Source: Quadrisphaera granulorum (lineage in GTDB: Bacteria > Actinomycetota > Actinomycetes > Actinomycetales > Quadrisphaeraceae). From it: a stretch of 64,000 nt of DNA. This document shows positions 44,033-52,556 of this stretch, piece by piece. Numbering within the stretch: position 1 is the stretch's first letter; every line of letters starts with the position of its first letter. The notes under the pieces were generated by a model that was not told where the DNA came from, ran no database searches, and worked only from the letters and a program-made list of their open reading frames with translations. The DNA lies in NCBI RefSeq assembly GCF_003149145.1, contig NZ_QGDQ01000024.1, positions 1 through 64,000 on the forward strand, in the 5' to 3' direction. A program made the translations under genes and the position numbers.

Positions 44033-45093
44033 TCTGATTCGCCTCGCTCCCAGTAGCTCGGACCGGGCGGGTACGGGAAGTCGCGTTGCGCGACGAGGTA
44101 CCCCTCGTTGTCCACCGTGATCGGAAGTTGCGGCAGCGGCCGCTTGGCCGGGCCGAAGATCACCTTGCAGTGCTGCGTCAGGTCAAAGGTCGACTGGTGG
44201 CACGGGCAGAGAAGGTGGTGTGTCTGCTGCTCGTAGAGAGCGACGGGGCAGCCGACGTGCGTGCAGATCTTGGAGTAGGCGTAGATGCCGTCGTAGTCCC
44301 AGCCGTCCCGCTCCGGGGCAGCCTGGACCTTCTCGGGCTGGATACGGATGAGGAGCACGGCCGCCTTTGCCTTCTCCTCGATCGGGTGGGCGGAGTCCTC
44401 CATGCCGTCGGGGATGACGTGGAAGACCGAGCCGTACGTGACGTCGGCGGCGCGGATGGGCGTGCCGTCGGGGTCACGGGTGAGCCGGACGCCGTTCTCC
44501 CACAGGGAGTGGCGGAGCACCTCGCCCGGCAGGGGGCCGAGGTCGCGGAAGAGCACCACCGCGGGGATCGGGAGGATGCCGAGGGCGCCGATGAGCGAGT
44601 TGCGGATCACCGTGCGGCGCATGACGCCGCTCTCCTCGACGCCGTCGAGGATGATGTTCGCCGCGTCGCGGCGGTCGTCCTCGGTGCCGGCAATGTCGTG
44701 CCGGAGCTCGATCTGCTCGTGGTCGGGCATGAGTGTCTTAGCCCAGTGCACGAGACCGATGCCGATGCAGAAGATCGCGAAGCCCAGACCGAGACCGAGG
44801 ACCAGCGTCGAGAGCAGCAGCCGCTCGAAGCTCTTGTCCTCCTCGATGGGGAGGGCGAAGTAGCCAACCAGGAAGACGACCGTGCCCACTGCGGAGAGCA
44901 GGAAGATCGTCGAGACCTGGCGCTCAGCGCTGCGCGCCGCCTTCGGGTCGGTGTCCGTGACGCGGAACCGGTGGGCCGGCAGGCCAGGGTTGGCGAAGCG
45001 GTTCTCGAGGTCGGTGCCCTCGGGAGCGGCAAGATCGGTGCCGCCGCCGTGACTGTGCACGGCGGCGTGCCCCGTGGTGGGCGAGTCCTTCAC
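44029..45093 (-). CDS. qcrA: Cytochrome bcc complex Rieske iron-sulfur subunit
   Basis: 354 residues. A His-rich cytoplasmic N-terminus (AAVHSHGGGTD) precedes three membrane helices (about 60-190), unlike the single helix in mitochondria. The 2Fe-2S ligands are in ICTHVGCP (near 275) and CPCHQSTFD (near 294), with the usual disulfide cysteines. It transfers electrons from menaquinol to the dihaem QcrC. GTG 45093 has GGAGG upstream and overlaps the stop of a mini-ORF that bridges from qcrC. Confidence 0.96.
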   Translation of the reverse strand: MKDSPTTGHAAVHSHGGGTDLAAPEGTDLENRFANPGLPAHRFRVTDTDPKAARSAERQVSTIFLLSAVGTVVFLVGYFALPIEEDKSFERLLLSTLVLGLGLGFAIFCIGIGLVHWAKTLMPDHEQIELRHDIAGTEDDRRDAANIILDGVEESGVMRRTVIRNSLIGALGILPIPAVVLFRDLGPLPGEVLRHSLWENGVRLTRDPDGTPIRAADVTYGSVFHVIPDGMEDSAHPIEEKAKAAVLLIRIQPEKVQAAPERDGWDYDGIYAYSKICTHVGCPVALYEQQTHHLLCPCHQSTFDLTQHCKVIFGPAKRPLPQLPITVDNEGYLVAQRDFPYPPGPSYWERGESE

Positions 45094-45140
45094 GGCCGGT
45101 CCTCCGGGGTGTGCGTGATGGTGGTGGTGGGCCGGTTCAT
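45090..45140 (-). CDS. Bridging mini-ORF (16 aa) between qcrC and qcrA
   Basis: [16 protein letters not shown]. Its ATG overlaps the qcrC stop (ATGA) and its stop overlaps the qcrA start (GTGA), with the qcrA ribosome site inside it. The peptide itself may be meaningless; the frame could carry ribosomes from qcrC to qcrA and couple their translation. No homology is known to me. Confidence 0.3.
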   Translation of the reverse strand: MNRPTTTITHTPEDRP

Positions 45141-45925
45141 GAGGCCTTCGCTCCGAGCCAGACGGCGCACCCGACGAGGGCGAGGATGCCGGCGGCCCAC
45201 GCGAACAGGCCCTCCGAGACGGGGCCGAGGCCGCCGAGCGTCAGGCCGCCCGGGGAGGGTTCGGTGCCCGCGAAGTGGAGGTAGCTGGCGATGTCCTGCT
45301 TCTCCTCCGGCGTGATGTTCGCGTCGTTGAAGACAGGCATGGACTGCGGACCGGTGAGCATGGCCTCGTAGATGTGCTTGGCCGAGACGTCCTGCAGGTT
45401 CGGGGCCCACTTGCCGCGGGTCAGTGCGCCACCGGCGCCGACGACGTTGTGGCACATGGCGCAGTTGGTGCGGAAGAGCTCGTTGCCCTTGGAGATGCGC
45501 TCCGGGTCATCCGTGAACTCCTGGAACTCGGCCGGCGGTACGGCGGGGCCGGGGCCCAGGCTGGCGACGAACGCCCCCATCTGCGCGATCTGCTCGTCCG
45601 AGAACTGGACGGGCTTGTCGTGCGCCTGCGGCTGGTTGGCCGACAGGGGCATGCGGCCGGTGCCTACCTGGAAGTCGACCGACGCGGACCCCACACCGAT
45701 GAGGGTCGGCCCGGCGTCGGTGCCCTGGGCCTGCAGCCCGTGGCAGTTGGCGCAGTTGGCGAGGAAGAGCTCCTTGCCGGCCTGGATGTCGTCATCGGTG
45801 GCGGCGGCGGCCGAAGCGGGTGCCGGAGTGAGTACCGAGTAGGCACCGCCCACGACGAGCAGCGCCAGCAGCATCACGACCACGCCACCCAGCGGGTGGC
45901 GGCGGCGGGCGGCGAGAGCCTTCAC
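45137..45925 (-). CDS. qcrC: Cytochrome bcc complex dihaem cytochrome c subunit
   Basis: 262 residues. An N-terminal membrane anchor (about 12-32) is followed by two cytochrome c domains with haem sites CANCH (58-62) and CAMCH (155-159), and a C-terminal helix ([18 protein letters not shown]). Two haems replace a soluble cytochrome c and pass electrons directly to the CuA site of CtaC in the supercomplex. GTG 45925 is preferred: GAGG lies about 8 nt upstream, and longer starts lack homology. Confidence 0.95.
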   Translation of the reverse strand: MKALAARRRHPLGGVVVMLLALLVVGGAYSVLTPAPASAAAATDDDIQAGKELFLANCANCHGLQAQGTDAGPTLIGVGSASVDFQVGTGRMPLSANQPQAHDKPVQFSDEQIAQMGAFVASLGPGPAVPPAEFQEFTDDPERISKGNELFRTNCAMCHNVVGAGGALTRGKWAPNLQDVSAKHIYEAMLTGPQSMPVFNDANITPEEKQDIASYLHFAGTEPSPGGLTLGGLGPVSEGLFAWAAGILALVGCAVWLGAKAS

Positions 45926-46006
45926 GGGGTCATCCTCAACGTTGCGGGGGGAAGCGCGACGAGACGCGCCGGGGACGTGACGAGACACACATCGCTCATC
46001 GGAGGG

Positions 46007-46639
46007 TCAGCGGAGGATGTAAATGATGAAGAACAGTCCGATCCACACCACGTCGACGAAGTGCCAGTAGTAGCTGGTGACGACGGCGCTGGTCGCCTCC
46101 TGGTGGCCGAAGCGGCGGGCGGCGAAGCTGCGGCCGATGACGAGCAGGAAGGCCAGCAGGCCCGCCGTCACGTGCAGGCCGTGGAAGCCGGTGGCCAGGT
46201 AGAACACCGAGCCGTACGGGGACGACGAGATGGTCAGCCCCTCGTGCACGAGCTCGGCGTACTCGAAGGCCTGACCGGAGACGAAGAAGGCCCCCATGAG
46301 GTACGTCAGCACGTACCACTCGCGCATGCCCCAGCGGTTGATCTGGAGCAGGGAGCCGGTGCGGGACCTCTGATAGCGCTCTGCGGCAAAGACCCCGTAC
46401 TGGCAGGTCACGGAGCTGAGCACCAGAATCGCCGTGTTGGTCACGGAGAACGGCATGTTGAACAGCGCCGGCTCGGTCTCCCAGAGCTGCGGCACCACCG
46501 ATCTCACCGTGAAGTACATGGCGAACAGCGCCGCGAAGAACATCAACTCGCTCGAAAGCCAGACGATGGTCCCGACCGACACGGGGTCGGGCCTGTTGAC
46601 GGCCGCCGGAGCGTGCGGCAGGGCTGTTGTGCTCGACAC
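46007..46639 (-). CDS. ctaE: Cytochrome c oxidase (aa3) subunit III
   Basis: 210 residues with five membrane helices; subunit III motifs are [49 protein letters not shown] and [16 protein letters not shown]-like [18 protein letters not shown]. It supports proton uptake and stability of the oxidase core. It is the first gene of ctaE-qcrC-qcrA-qcrB, so oxidase and bcc subunits are co-expressed. GTG 46639 follows CATAAT by 6 nt, a leaderless arrangement. Divergent from trpD. Confidence 0.95.
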   Translation of the reverse strand: MSSTTALPHAPAAVNRPDPVSVGTIVWLSSELMFFAALFAMYFTVRSVVPQLWETEPALFNMPFSVTNTAILVLSSVTCQYGVFAAERYQRSRTGSLLQINRWGMREWYVLTYLMGAFFVSGQAFEYAELVHEGLTISSSPYGSVFYLATGFHGLHVTAGLLAFLLVIGRSFAARRFGHQEATSAVVTSYYWHFVDVVWIGLFFIIYILR

Positions 46640-46645
46640 GGCGCC

Positions 46646-46651
46646 ATTATG
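46646..46651 (-). promoter_or_regulatory. Leaderless -10 box of ctaE-qcrCAB
   Basis: Minus-strand CATAAT, 6 nt before GTG 46639. It is one base from the classic TATAAT and the only strong candidate between ctaE and trpD. Confidence 0.5.
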
Positions 46652-46756
46652 GCGTCCTGGACGCGACGCGCGGCGATCGGGACCCGTTGCGGCGCGTCTT
46701 CGTCTGTGTACAGCCTGTGCCCGGGCTGCTCGTTTGCCACCTCTACCTGGCAGGGT

Positions 46757-47845
46757 GTGGCCGTGGCAGTGGTCGGAGCGCAGGGTGCGCGCACCTGGCA
46801 GTCCCTCATCTCGTCCCTGGTCGCAGGGCGTGACCTCACCGCTCAGGACTGCGCCTGGGCCATGGCACGGGTGATGGCGGGAGAGGCGCCCGCGGTGCCT
46901 CTGGCGGGCTTCCTCGTGGCCTTGCGGGCCAAGGGCGAGACCGTCGAGGAGCTCAGCGGCCTCGCGGACGAGATGCTCGCGCACGCGGTCCCGCTCACCC
47001 TTCCCCCGGCGGCAGGTCCCGCGGAGGCCGCCGTAGACATCGTCGGCACCGGCGGCGACCGATCGGTGACGGGCACGAGCACCGTGAACATCTCCACCAT
47101 GGCGGCGCTGGTCGTGGCCGGGGCCGGCCGCACCGTGGTCAAGCACGGCAACCGGGCGGCGTCCTCGCTGTGCGGCTCGGCTGACCTGCTCGAGGAGCTC
47201 GGCGTCCGCCTCGACCTCCCACCGGCGCGGGTGGGCGAGCTCGCGGGGGAGGTCGGCATCACCTTCGCCTTCGCCAGGGTCTTCCACCCGGCCTTCCGGC
47301 ACGCCGCGGAGGCGCGCTCGGGTCTGGGGGTGCCCACGGCGTTCAACGTGCTGGGCCCCATGACCAACCCCGGGCGCCCCGGGGCCGCGGCTGTCGGGGT
47401 CGCCGACGCACGCCTGGCCCCGCTGGTGGCGGGCGTGCTGGTCGGGCGGGGGACGCGGGCGTTGGTGTTCCGCGGCGACGACGGCCTCGACGAGCTCACG
47501 ACGAGCGGCCCCTCGCGGGCCTGGAGGGCCGGCGCAGCCGGCACGGTGGAGGAGGTCGTCGTCGACCCCGCCGCTCTCGACCTGCCGCCCTCGAGCCTTT
47601 CCGATCTCGCAGGGGGTGACGCACCCCACAACGCGGCGATCGCCCGAGCCGTGCTCGCGGGTAAGCCTGGGCCGGTGCGCGACGCGGTGCTCCTGAACGC
47701 CGCGGCCGCGCTCGTCGCGGCCGACGGCCTCCACGGTGACCTCCACGACGACCTGCGCGCCCAGCTGGCTGTGGCCGCCGCGTCGGTGGACAGCGGGGCG
47801 GCCGCCGCCGTCCTCGAACGGTGGGTCGCCGCGACCGGTAGCTGA
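46757..47845 (+). CDS. trpD: Anthranilate phosphoribosyltransferase
   Basis: About 362 residues. Motifs are [20 protein letters not shown] (PRPP and Mg binding), [23 protein letters not shown] (anthranilate site), [18 protein letters not shown] and [13 protein letters not shown]. It joins anthranilate to PRPP in tryptophan synthesis. It stands alone here, without other trp genes. A solitary trpD beside the ctaE-qcr operon is common in actinobacteria. GTG 46757 is chosen from the family N-terminus ([15 protein letters not shown]); GTG 46763 and 46769 are alternatives. Confidence 0.93.
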   Translation: MAVAVVGAQGARTWQSLISSLVAGRDLTAQDCAWAMARVMAGEAPAVPLAGFLVALRAKGETVEELSGLADEMLAHAVPLTLPPAAGPAEAAVDIVGTGGDRSVTGTSTVNISTMAALVVAGAGRTVVKHGNRAASSLCGSADLLEELGVRLDLPPARVGELAGEVGITFAFARVFHPAFRHAAEARSGLGVPTAFNVLGPMTNPGRPGAAAVGVADARLAPLVAGVLVGRGTRALVFRGDDGLDELTTSGPSRAWRAGAAGTVEEVVVDPAALDLPPSSLSDLAGGDAPHNAAIARAVLAGKPGPVRDAVLLNAAAALVAADGLHGDLHDDLRAQLAVAAASVDSGAAAAVLERWVAATGS

Positions 47846-47869
47846 GCGCCAGCTGACAGAGGCCCGACG

Positions 47870-48151
47870 CTACTCGTCGGCGCCGATGGCGAACGCCGCC
47901 TCGAGGTCGTGCTTGGAGTAGGCGCGGAAGGCGAGGTAGGTGCGGGTGGCCCGCACGCCGGGCACCTTGCCGATCCGGTCGGCGATGACCTCGGCGAGGG
48001 CCTCCTGCTGCACCACGCGCACCATGACGACGAGGTCGGTGTCTCCGGTGACCGAGTAGACCTCGCTGACGCCCTCGACGTCGGCGATGGCCGCCGCCGC
48101 TTCCGGAACCTGGGAGACCTCGACGTCGACGTGGACGATGGCGGTGATCAT
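47870..48151 (-). CDS. Stand-alone Lrp/AsnC-type ligand-binding (RAM) domain protein
   Basis: 93 residues forming only the effector-binding domain of Lrp/AsnC regulators (ITAIVHVDVEVSQVPEAAAA, VSEVYSVTGDTDLVVMVRV, PGVRATRTYLAFRAYSK). The helix-turn-helix is absent, so it cannot bind DNA by itself. Such small proteins bind amino acids or partner with full-length Lrp proteins. The ATG overlaps the stop of the nuclease gene (ATGA). The pair nuclease plus this domain is common in actinobacteria. Confidence 0.88.
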   Translation of the reverse strand: MITAIVHVDVEVSQVPEAAAAIADVEGVSEVYSVTGDTDLVVMVRVVQQEALAEVIADRIGKVPGVRATRTYLAFRAYSKHDLEAAFAIGADE

Positions 48152-49857
48152 GCGCCCATCCCAGCACGTCCGATCGCCGACCGCACCGGGCACGCCCACG
48201 TCCCCTCGACGCTGACGAGGCGCACGCCCTCGCCCTCGAGCCACGCCAGCACCCGCTCGGCCTCCTCGGCCGAGCACGCCGGCTCGGGCGGCACCGGTGG
48301 AGCCACCACCTCCGCGGTGGCCCGCAGTGCTTCGACGGCCGGGCGGGGGTCGGCGCCGGGCGGTGTCGTCGTCGTCCCGGCCAGCCGGCCGTGGCGGACC
48401 ACCACGAGCTCCCAGCCGCCGGCCGGCCGGCGCCGTGCGGCCACGACCTCGGGGGCCGCTGCGAGCGGCGCGAGCCGCTGGGCGCGGGCCGCGCCCCGCA
48501 GGAACGCCAGCGACCTGTCGCGCACCTGGCCGGCCTCCTCGTAGCGCTCCGCCGCGGCCAGCGCCGTCAGGCGCGCCCGCGCGGCGCCCACCACGACGTC
48601 GGGATCCGCCGTGAGGGCCGCGCGCGCCCTCGCGGCGACCTCCGCGTACGCCTCGGGTGACTGCGCGCCGGTGCACGGCGCCCCGCAGCGCCCGATCTCG
48701 TGCAGCGCGCACGCGGACGCGCCGGCCGCGGGACGCAACGGCAGCCTTGGAGTGCACCGCCGCAGGGGCAGGGCGTCCTGGATGGCTTCGACGGCGGCCT
48801 GCGCGGACCGCGAGGAGGAGAACGGGCCGACATAGGCGGCGCCGTCGTCGGAGTCGGCACGGACCTCCCGCACCACCGACAGCCGCGGGTACGGCTCGGC
48901 GGTGAGCTTCACCCACGGCAGCCGATCCGGCCGGCGCGAGCGGCGGTTGTAGTGCGGATCGTGCTCGGCGATGAGACGCAGCTCCCGCACCTGAGCCTCC
49001 AGCGGGGTGGCGCACACCACGGGAGTCACCGAGGCGGCCAGCTGAACCATCTCGGCCATCCGGGTGCGCTTCTCGGCCGCCGTGAAGTAGCTGCGGACCC
49101 GGGCGCGCAGGTCGCCGCTGGTGCCGACGTAGAGCACCCGACCGCGGGCGTCCTTGAACAGGTACACCCCGGGCGCCGACGGCAGCCCGTCGGCGAGGGT
49201 GCGCTTGCGCCGGACCTGCTCCGGCACCGCCGGGGCCACCTGCACGAGGTCACCCAGGGTGGTCACGCCCAGGGAGCCGACACGCCCCAGCAGGGCGTGC
49301 AGCACGTCCACGGTGGCGCGTGCGTCGTCGAGGGCCCGGTGCGTGGGCGTGGTGCGTGCCGACAGGTGGCGCGCCAGCGTGCCGAGCTTGTGGTCTCGCA
49401 CCTCGCCGCGCGCCAGCACCGCCCGGGCCAGGCGGAGGGTGTCGACGACGGCGGGCGCAGGCCAGTCTCGGCCGGTGGCCACGCACGCGGCGCGCAGGAA
49501 CGAGATGTCGAACGGCGCGTTGTGCGCCACGAGGACGGCGCCGCGCAGCAGCTCCAGCAGCGGGGCGAGCACCTGACCGACGGTCGGCGCGTCCGCGACC
49601 ATCGCGTCCGAGATGCCGGTCAACGCCGTGATCTCGCGCGGGATCGGGCCCGGCGGCCGTACGAGGCTGCCCAGCTCGGCCACCACCTCCCCGCCGCGGA
49701 CCCGCACGGCCCCGACCTCGGTGATGTCGCAGGTGGCTGCGGAGGCGCCGGTGGTCTCCAGGTCGACGACGACGAAGTCGACCTCGTGCAGGGGGGTGAC
49801 CGGGTCGAGCTCGCCCACGACGGCCAGCGGGAGGGTCGGGGAAGAAGGCTCCAGCAC
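48148..49857 (-). CDS. DEDDh exonuclease fused to UvrC-like GIY-YIG region
   Basis: 569 residues. Residues of about 18-185 form a DnaQ-type 3'-5' exonuclease: FVVVDLETTGA, VAHNAPFDISFLRA, THRALDDARATVDVLHAL (the HxxxD). After a linker, residues of about 220-310 match the UvrC/Cho GIY-YIG nuclease (SAPGVYLFKDARGRVLYVGTS). A Cys-containing region resembling UvrC follows (ACALHEIGRCGAPCTG). It probably acts in DNA repair or end trimming. This fused form is known in actinobacteria. GTG 49857 is decided by a leaderless -10 box; the frame upstream is longer but not family-like. Confidence 0.88.
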   Translation of the reverse strand: MLEPSSPTLPLAVVGELDPVTPLHEVDFVVVDLETTGASAATCDITEVGAVRVRGGEVVAELGSLVRPPGPIPREITALTGISDAMVADAPTVGQVLAPLLELLRGAVLVAHNAPFDISFLRAACVATGRDWPAPAVVDTLRLARAVLARGEVRDHKLGTLARHLSARTTPTHRALDDARATVDVLHALLGRVGSLGVTTLGDLVQVAPAVPEQVRRKRTLADGLPSAPGVYLFKDARGRVLYVGTSGDLRARVRSYFTAAEKRTRMAEMVQLAASVTPVVCATPLEAQVRELRLIAEHDPHYNRRSRRPDRLPWVKLTAEPYPRLSVVREVRADSDDGAAYVGPFSSSRSAQAAVEAIQDALPLRRCTPRLPLRPAAGASACALHEIGRCGAPCTGAQSPEAYAEVAARARAALTADPDVVVGAARARLTALAAAERYEEAGQVRDRSLAFLRGAARAQRLAPLAAAPEVVAARRRPAGGWELVVVRHGRLAGTTTTPPGADPRPAVEALRATAEVVAPPVPPEPACSAEEAERVLAWLEGEGVRLVSVEGTWACPVRSAIGRAGMGA

Positions 49858-49864
49858 GTCGCGC

Positions 49865-49870
49865 ACGCTA
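49865..49870 (-). promoter_or_regulatory. Leaderless -10 box of the DEDDh/GIY-YIG nuclease gene
   Basis: Minus-strand TAGCGT, 7 nt before GTG 49857. Confidence 0.5.
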
Positions 49871-49893
49871 GGTGCCGCCACTGACAACCGACG

Positions 49894-49899
49894 TACCAT
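49894..49899 (+). promoter_or_regulatory. Leaderless -10 box of the gluzincin-like gene
   Basis: TACCAT, 6 nt before GTG 49906, in the 48-bp gap between divergent starts. Confidence 0.45.
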
Positions 49900-49905
49900 C
49901 GCCCG

Positions 49906-51378
49906 GTGGCTGGACGGCACAGCGCGGCCGGCCCGCCCAGCACCCCGGAGTTCCCGCGTCGTCGCGACCTCCGGCAGCACCACCGTCGTCCCGCCCCCCG
50001 CTCGCCGCGGCTCGTCACGCGCGTCCTCACGCTGCTGCTGTCCGTCGCGGCCCTCGCGGTGCTCGCCACGGGGGCGTCCCGCCTGCTGGAGCCCGCGGAC
50101 CCGGCCGCACCGGTCGCCGCCCCCGCCCCCTCCAGCGCCGCGACGGCCACCGACCCGGGAGACTCCACCGCCGGCGCGCCCTCGGCGGTGCGGGCCGTGC
50201 AGGCCCTCCTGGACGCCCGGGCGGCCGCGCTGCTCGCTCGCGACGGCGCCGGATGGCGGGCGGCGGTGGCCGGGGACGACTCGGTGAACGGCCCAGGGGT
50301 CGCCGCGCTGGCGGCCTACCGCGAGCGGACCCGGGTCACCTTCGACAGGCTCGAGCCGGTGCCGCTGGGCACGTGGCACTGGGAGGTCACCGGGAGCGGC
50401 CCGGCGCTGTCCGCCGAGCGGGCCCAGCAGCTGCCCGCGGGCAGCTGGGTGGCCCGTACGACGCTGGTGTGGTCGGTGGCGGGCGCCGGTGACGACCCCG
50501 TGCGCCGCCAGCAGGACCTCACCGTGGTCCCGCGTGACGGCGGGTGGGCCGTGGCCGACGACGCCGACGGCGAGACGGTGCCCGACCTGTGGGACCTCGG
50601 CGCGGTGCGGGTGGTCACGTCCGAGCGGGCGGTGGTCATCGGTACCGCGGAGCGGTCCGAGCTGGACAAGGTCGCCCGGCTGGCCACCACCTCGGCGCGC
50701 TCGGTCGACGCGGTGTGGGGGACGGCCTGGCCGCGCGCCACCGTGGTGGAGGTCCCCGCCGACCAGCAGCAGATGGCGAGGCTGCTGGGCCGTGACGACG
50801 ACGCCGGGCTGGAGCAGATCGCCGCGGTGACCACGGGCGAGCTGGTGGGGGGCCGGGGGGCCACCCGCGGTGACCACGTGGTGGTCAACCCGCGCGGATT
50901 CGGCCAACTGGCTGCCCTGGGCCAGGAGGTGGTGCTGACCCACGAGCTGACCCACGTGGCCACACGCTCCGGCGCCACGCGGGCGGTGCCGCTGTGGCTG
51001 TCCGAGGGTTTCGCGGACTGGGTCGGGTACCGGGGGACCAGGCTGTCGCGGCAGGACGTCGCGGCGGACCTCCTCACCCAGGTCCGGGCCGGGAGGCCGC
51101 CGCGGGCGCTGCCGACCTCCGACGACTTCGACCCCACGAAGACCTCCGACGTGGGGCCCGCGTACTCCTCGGCCTGGTTGGCGGTCGAGGCGCTGGCGCA
51201 GCGGTACGGCGACGACCGCGTGGTGGCCCTGTACCGCACGGCCTCGCGCGAGGGCGCGGCCACCGACGACCCCGACGCGGCCCTGGACGCCTCGCTGGCC
51301 TCGGTGCTGGGCACCGATCGCGCCGGCGTGGACGCCCTGTGGCGCGCGGAGATCGCCCAGCTCGCGGCGCCGCGGTGA
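49906..51378 (+). CDS. Membrane-anchored gluzincin-like metallopeptidase
   Basis: 490 residues. A basic cytoplasmic start, one membrane helix at about 45-65 (LTLLLSVAALAVLATGA), a Pro/Ala-rich spacer and an NTF2-like middle part precede a C-terminal peptidase domain. HELTH (346-350) is followed by WLSEGFADWVGY, giving the third zinc ligand E367, as in the peptidase MA clan. The catalytic part would lie outside the membrane. Its stop overlaps the glycosyltransferase start (GTGA), so a cell-envelope role is plausible but inferred. Substrate unknown. Confidence 0.8.
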   Translation: MAGRHSAAGPPSTPEFPRRRDLRQHHRRPAPRSPRLVTRVLTLLLSVAALAVLATGASRLLEPADPAAPVAAPAPSSAATATDPGDSTAGAPSAVRAVQALLDARAAALLARDGAGWRAAVAGDDSVNGPGVAALAAYRERTRVTFDRLEPVPLGTWHWEVTGSGPALSAERAQQLPAGSWVARTTLVWSVAGAGDDPVRRQQDLTVVPRDGGWAVADDADGETVPDLWDLGAVRVVTSERAVVIGTAERSELDKVARLATTSARSVDAVWGTAWPRATVVEVPADQQQMARLLGRDDDAGLEQIAAVTTGELVGGRGATRGDHVVVNPRGFGQLAALGQEVVLTHELTHVATRSGATRAVPLWLSEGFADWVGYRGTRLSRQDVAADLLTQVRAGRPPRALPTSDDFDPTKTSDVGPAYSSAWLAVEALAQRYGDDRVVALYRTASREGAATDDPDAALDASLASVLGTDRAGVDALWRAEIAQLAAPR

Positions 51379-52556
51379 GCGCGTCCCTGCTGGTCGTCAC
51401 GAACGACTTCCCGCCGCGCGCGGGGGGCATCGAGGCCTTCGTCGAGAACCTCGTGCGGCGGCTCCCCGCCCACGGGGCGCGTCGCGTCGTCGTCCATACC
51501 CGACGGCACCCGGCCCTGCTCGGCGCGCAGCGCGCCCTCGACGCGGAGCTGGCGACGGCGGGCGTCGTCGTCGTCCGCGATCCCCGCAGCCTCCTCCTGC
51601 CGACCCCGGCCCTGGCCCGTCGGGTCGCCGCGACCGCCCGCGCGCACGGCTGCGACCGGGCGTGGTTCGGCGCCGCGGCCCCGCTGGGCGTGCTGGCCCC
51701 CGCGTTGCGCCGCGCCGGGGTGCGCCGGACGGTGGCCACCACGCACGGTCACGAGGTCTGGTGGGCGCGGCTTCCCGGCTCTCGCGCCGCGCTGCGCGCC
51801 GTCGCCGCTCGCAACGACGTGCTCACCGTCCTCGGGCCCGCAACGGGCGGGCCGATCGCCGCGGTACTGCCCGCGCACCTGCGCGCCCGGGTCGCCACCC
51901 TGTCGCCCGGGGTGGACCCGGCCGCGTTCGGCAGACCCGAGGACGACGACGGCGGCCGGGCCCTGCGCGCGCAGTGGGGCCTGACCGGCCGACCGCTCGT
52001 GCTGTGCCTGTCGCGCCTGGTGGCCCGCAAGGGCCAGGACGTGCTGCTGCGCGCCTTGCCCGCCGTCCAGCGCGCCGTCCCCGATGCGGCGCTCGTGCTC
52101 GTGGGTGAGGGGCCCCGCCGCCGGTACCTCGAGCATCTCGCGGACTCGCTCGGCCTGCGCCGGGGGCCGGGCGGCGACGTCGTCCTCACCGGGCGGTTGC
52201 CGGCCCCGGACCTGGCTGCCGCGCACGCCGCCGCCGACGTCTTCGCCATGCCCTGCCGCGACCGCCGCGGTGGGCTGGAGACCGAGGGCCTGGGCATCTG
52301 CTTCCTCGAGGCGGCCGCGAGTGGCCGCCCGGTGGTGGTGGGCAGGTCCGGGGGAGCGCCGGACGCCGTCCGCGACGGCGAGACGGGCCTGCTCGTCGAC
52401 GGCACCGCCGTCGCCGCCGTCGCCGCCGCCGTCACGACCCTGCTGGCCGATCCAGCGCTCGCCCACGCCATGGGCGAGGCCGGTCAGCGGTGGATCCGCG
52501 ACGCCTGGGACTGGGAGGACCGGGCCGCGGCGCTGGCTCAGCTCCTGGAGCTGTAG
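51375..52556 (+). CDS. GT4-family glycosyltransferase, PimB-like
   Basis: 393 residues of the GT-B fold. The N-terminus LLVVTNDFPPRAGGIEAFVE closely fits PimB-type mannosyltransferases. The C-terminal domain has VLCLSRLVARKGQDVLLRAL and the nucleotide-sugar motif ETEGLGICFLEAAASGRPVV (EX7E). PimB adds the second mannose to phosphatidylinositol mannoside in actinobacterial envelopes; that substrate is inferred from similarity. The GTG start overlaps the upstream peptidase stop (GTGA). The 3' end overlaps the convergent acyl-CoA ligase by 19 bp. Confidence 0.85.
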   Translation: MSASLLVVTNDFPPRAGGIEAFVENLVRRLPAHGARRVVVHTRRHPALLGAQRALDAELATAGVVVVRDPRSLLLPTPALARRVAATARAHGCDRAWFGAAAPLGVLAPALRRAGVRRTVATTHGHEVWWARLPGSRAALRAVAARNDVLTVLGPATGGPIAAVLPAHLRARVATLSPGVDPAAFGRPEDDDGGRALRAQWGLTGRPLVLCLSRLVARKGQDVLLRALPAVQRAVPDAALVLVGEGPRRRYLEHLADSLGLRRGPGGDVVLTGRLPAPDLAAAHAAADVFAMPCRDRRGGLETEGLGICFLEAAASGRPVVVGRSGGAPDAVRDGETGLLVDGTAVAAVAAAVTTLLADPALAHAMGEAGQRWIRDAWDWEDRAAALAQLLEL

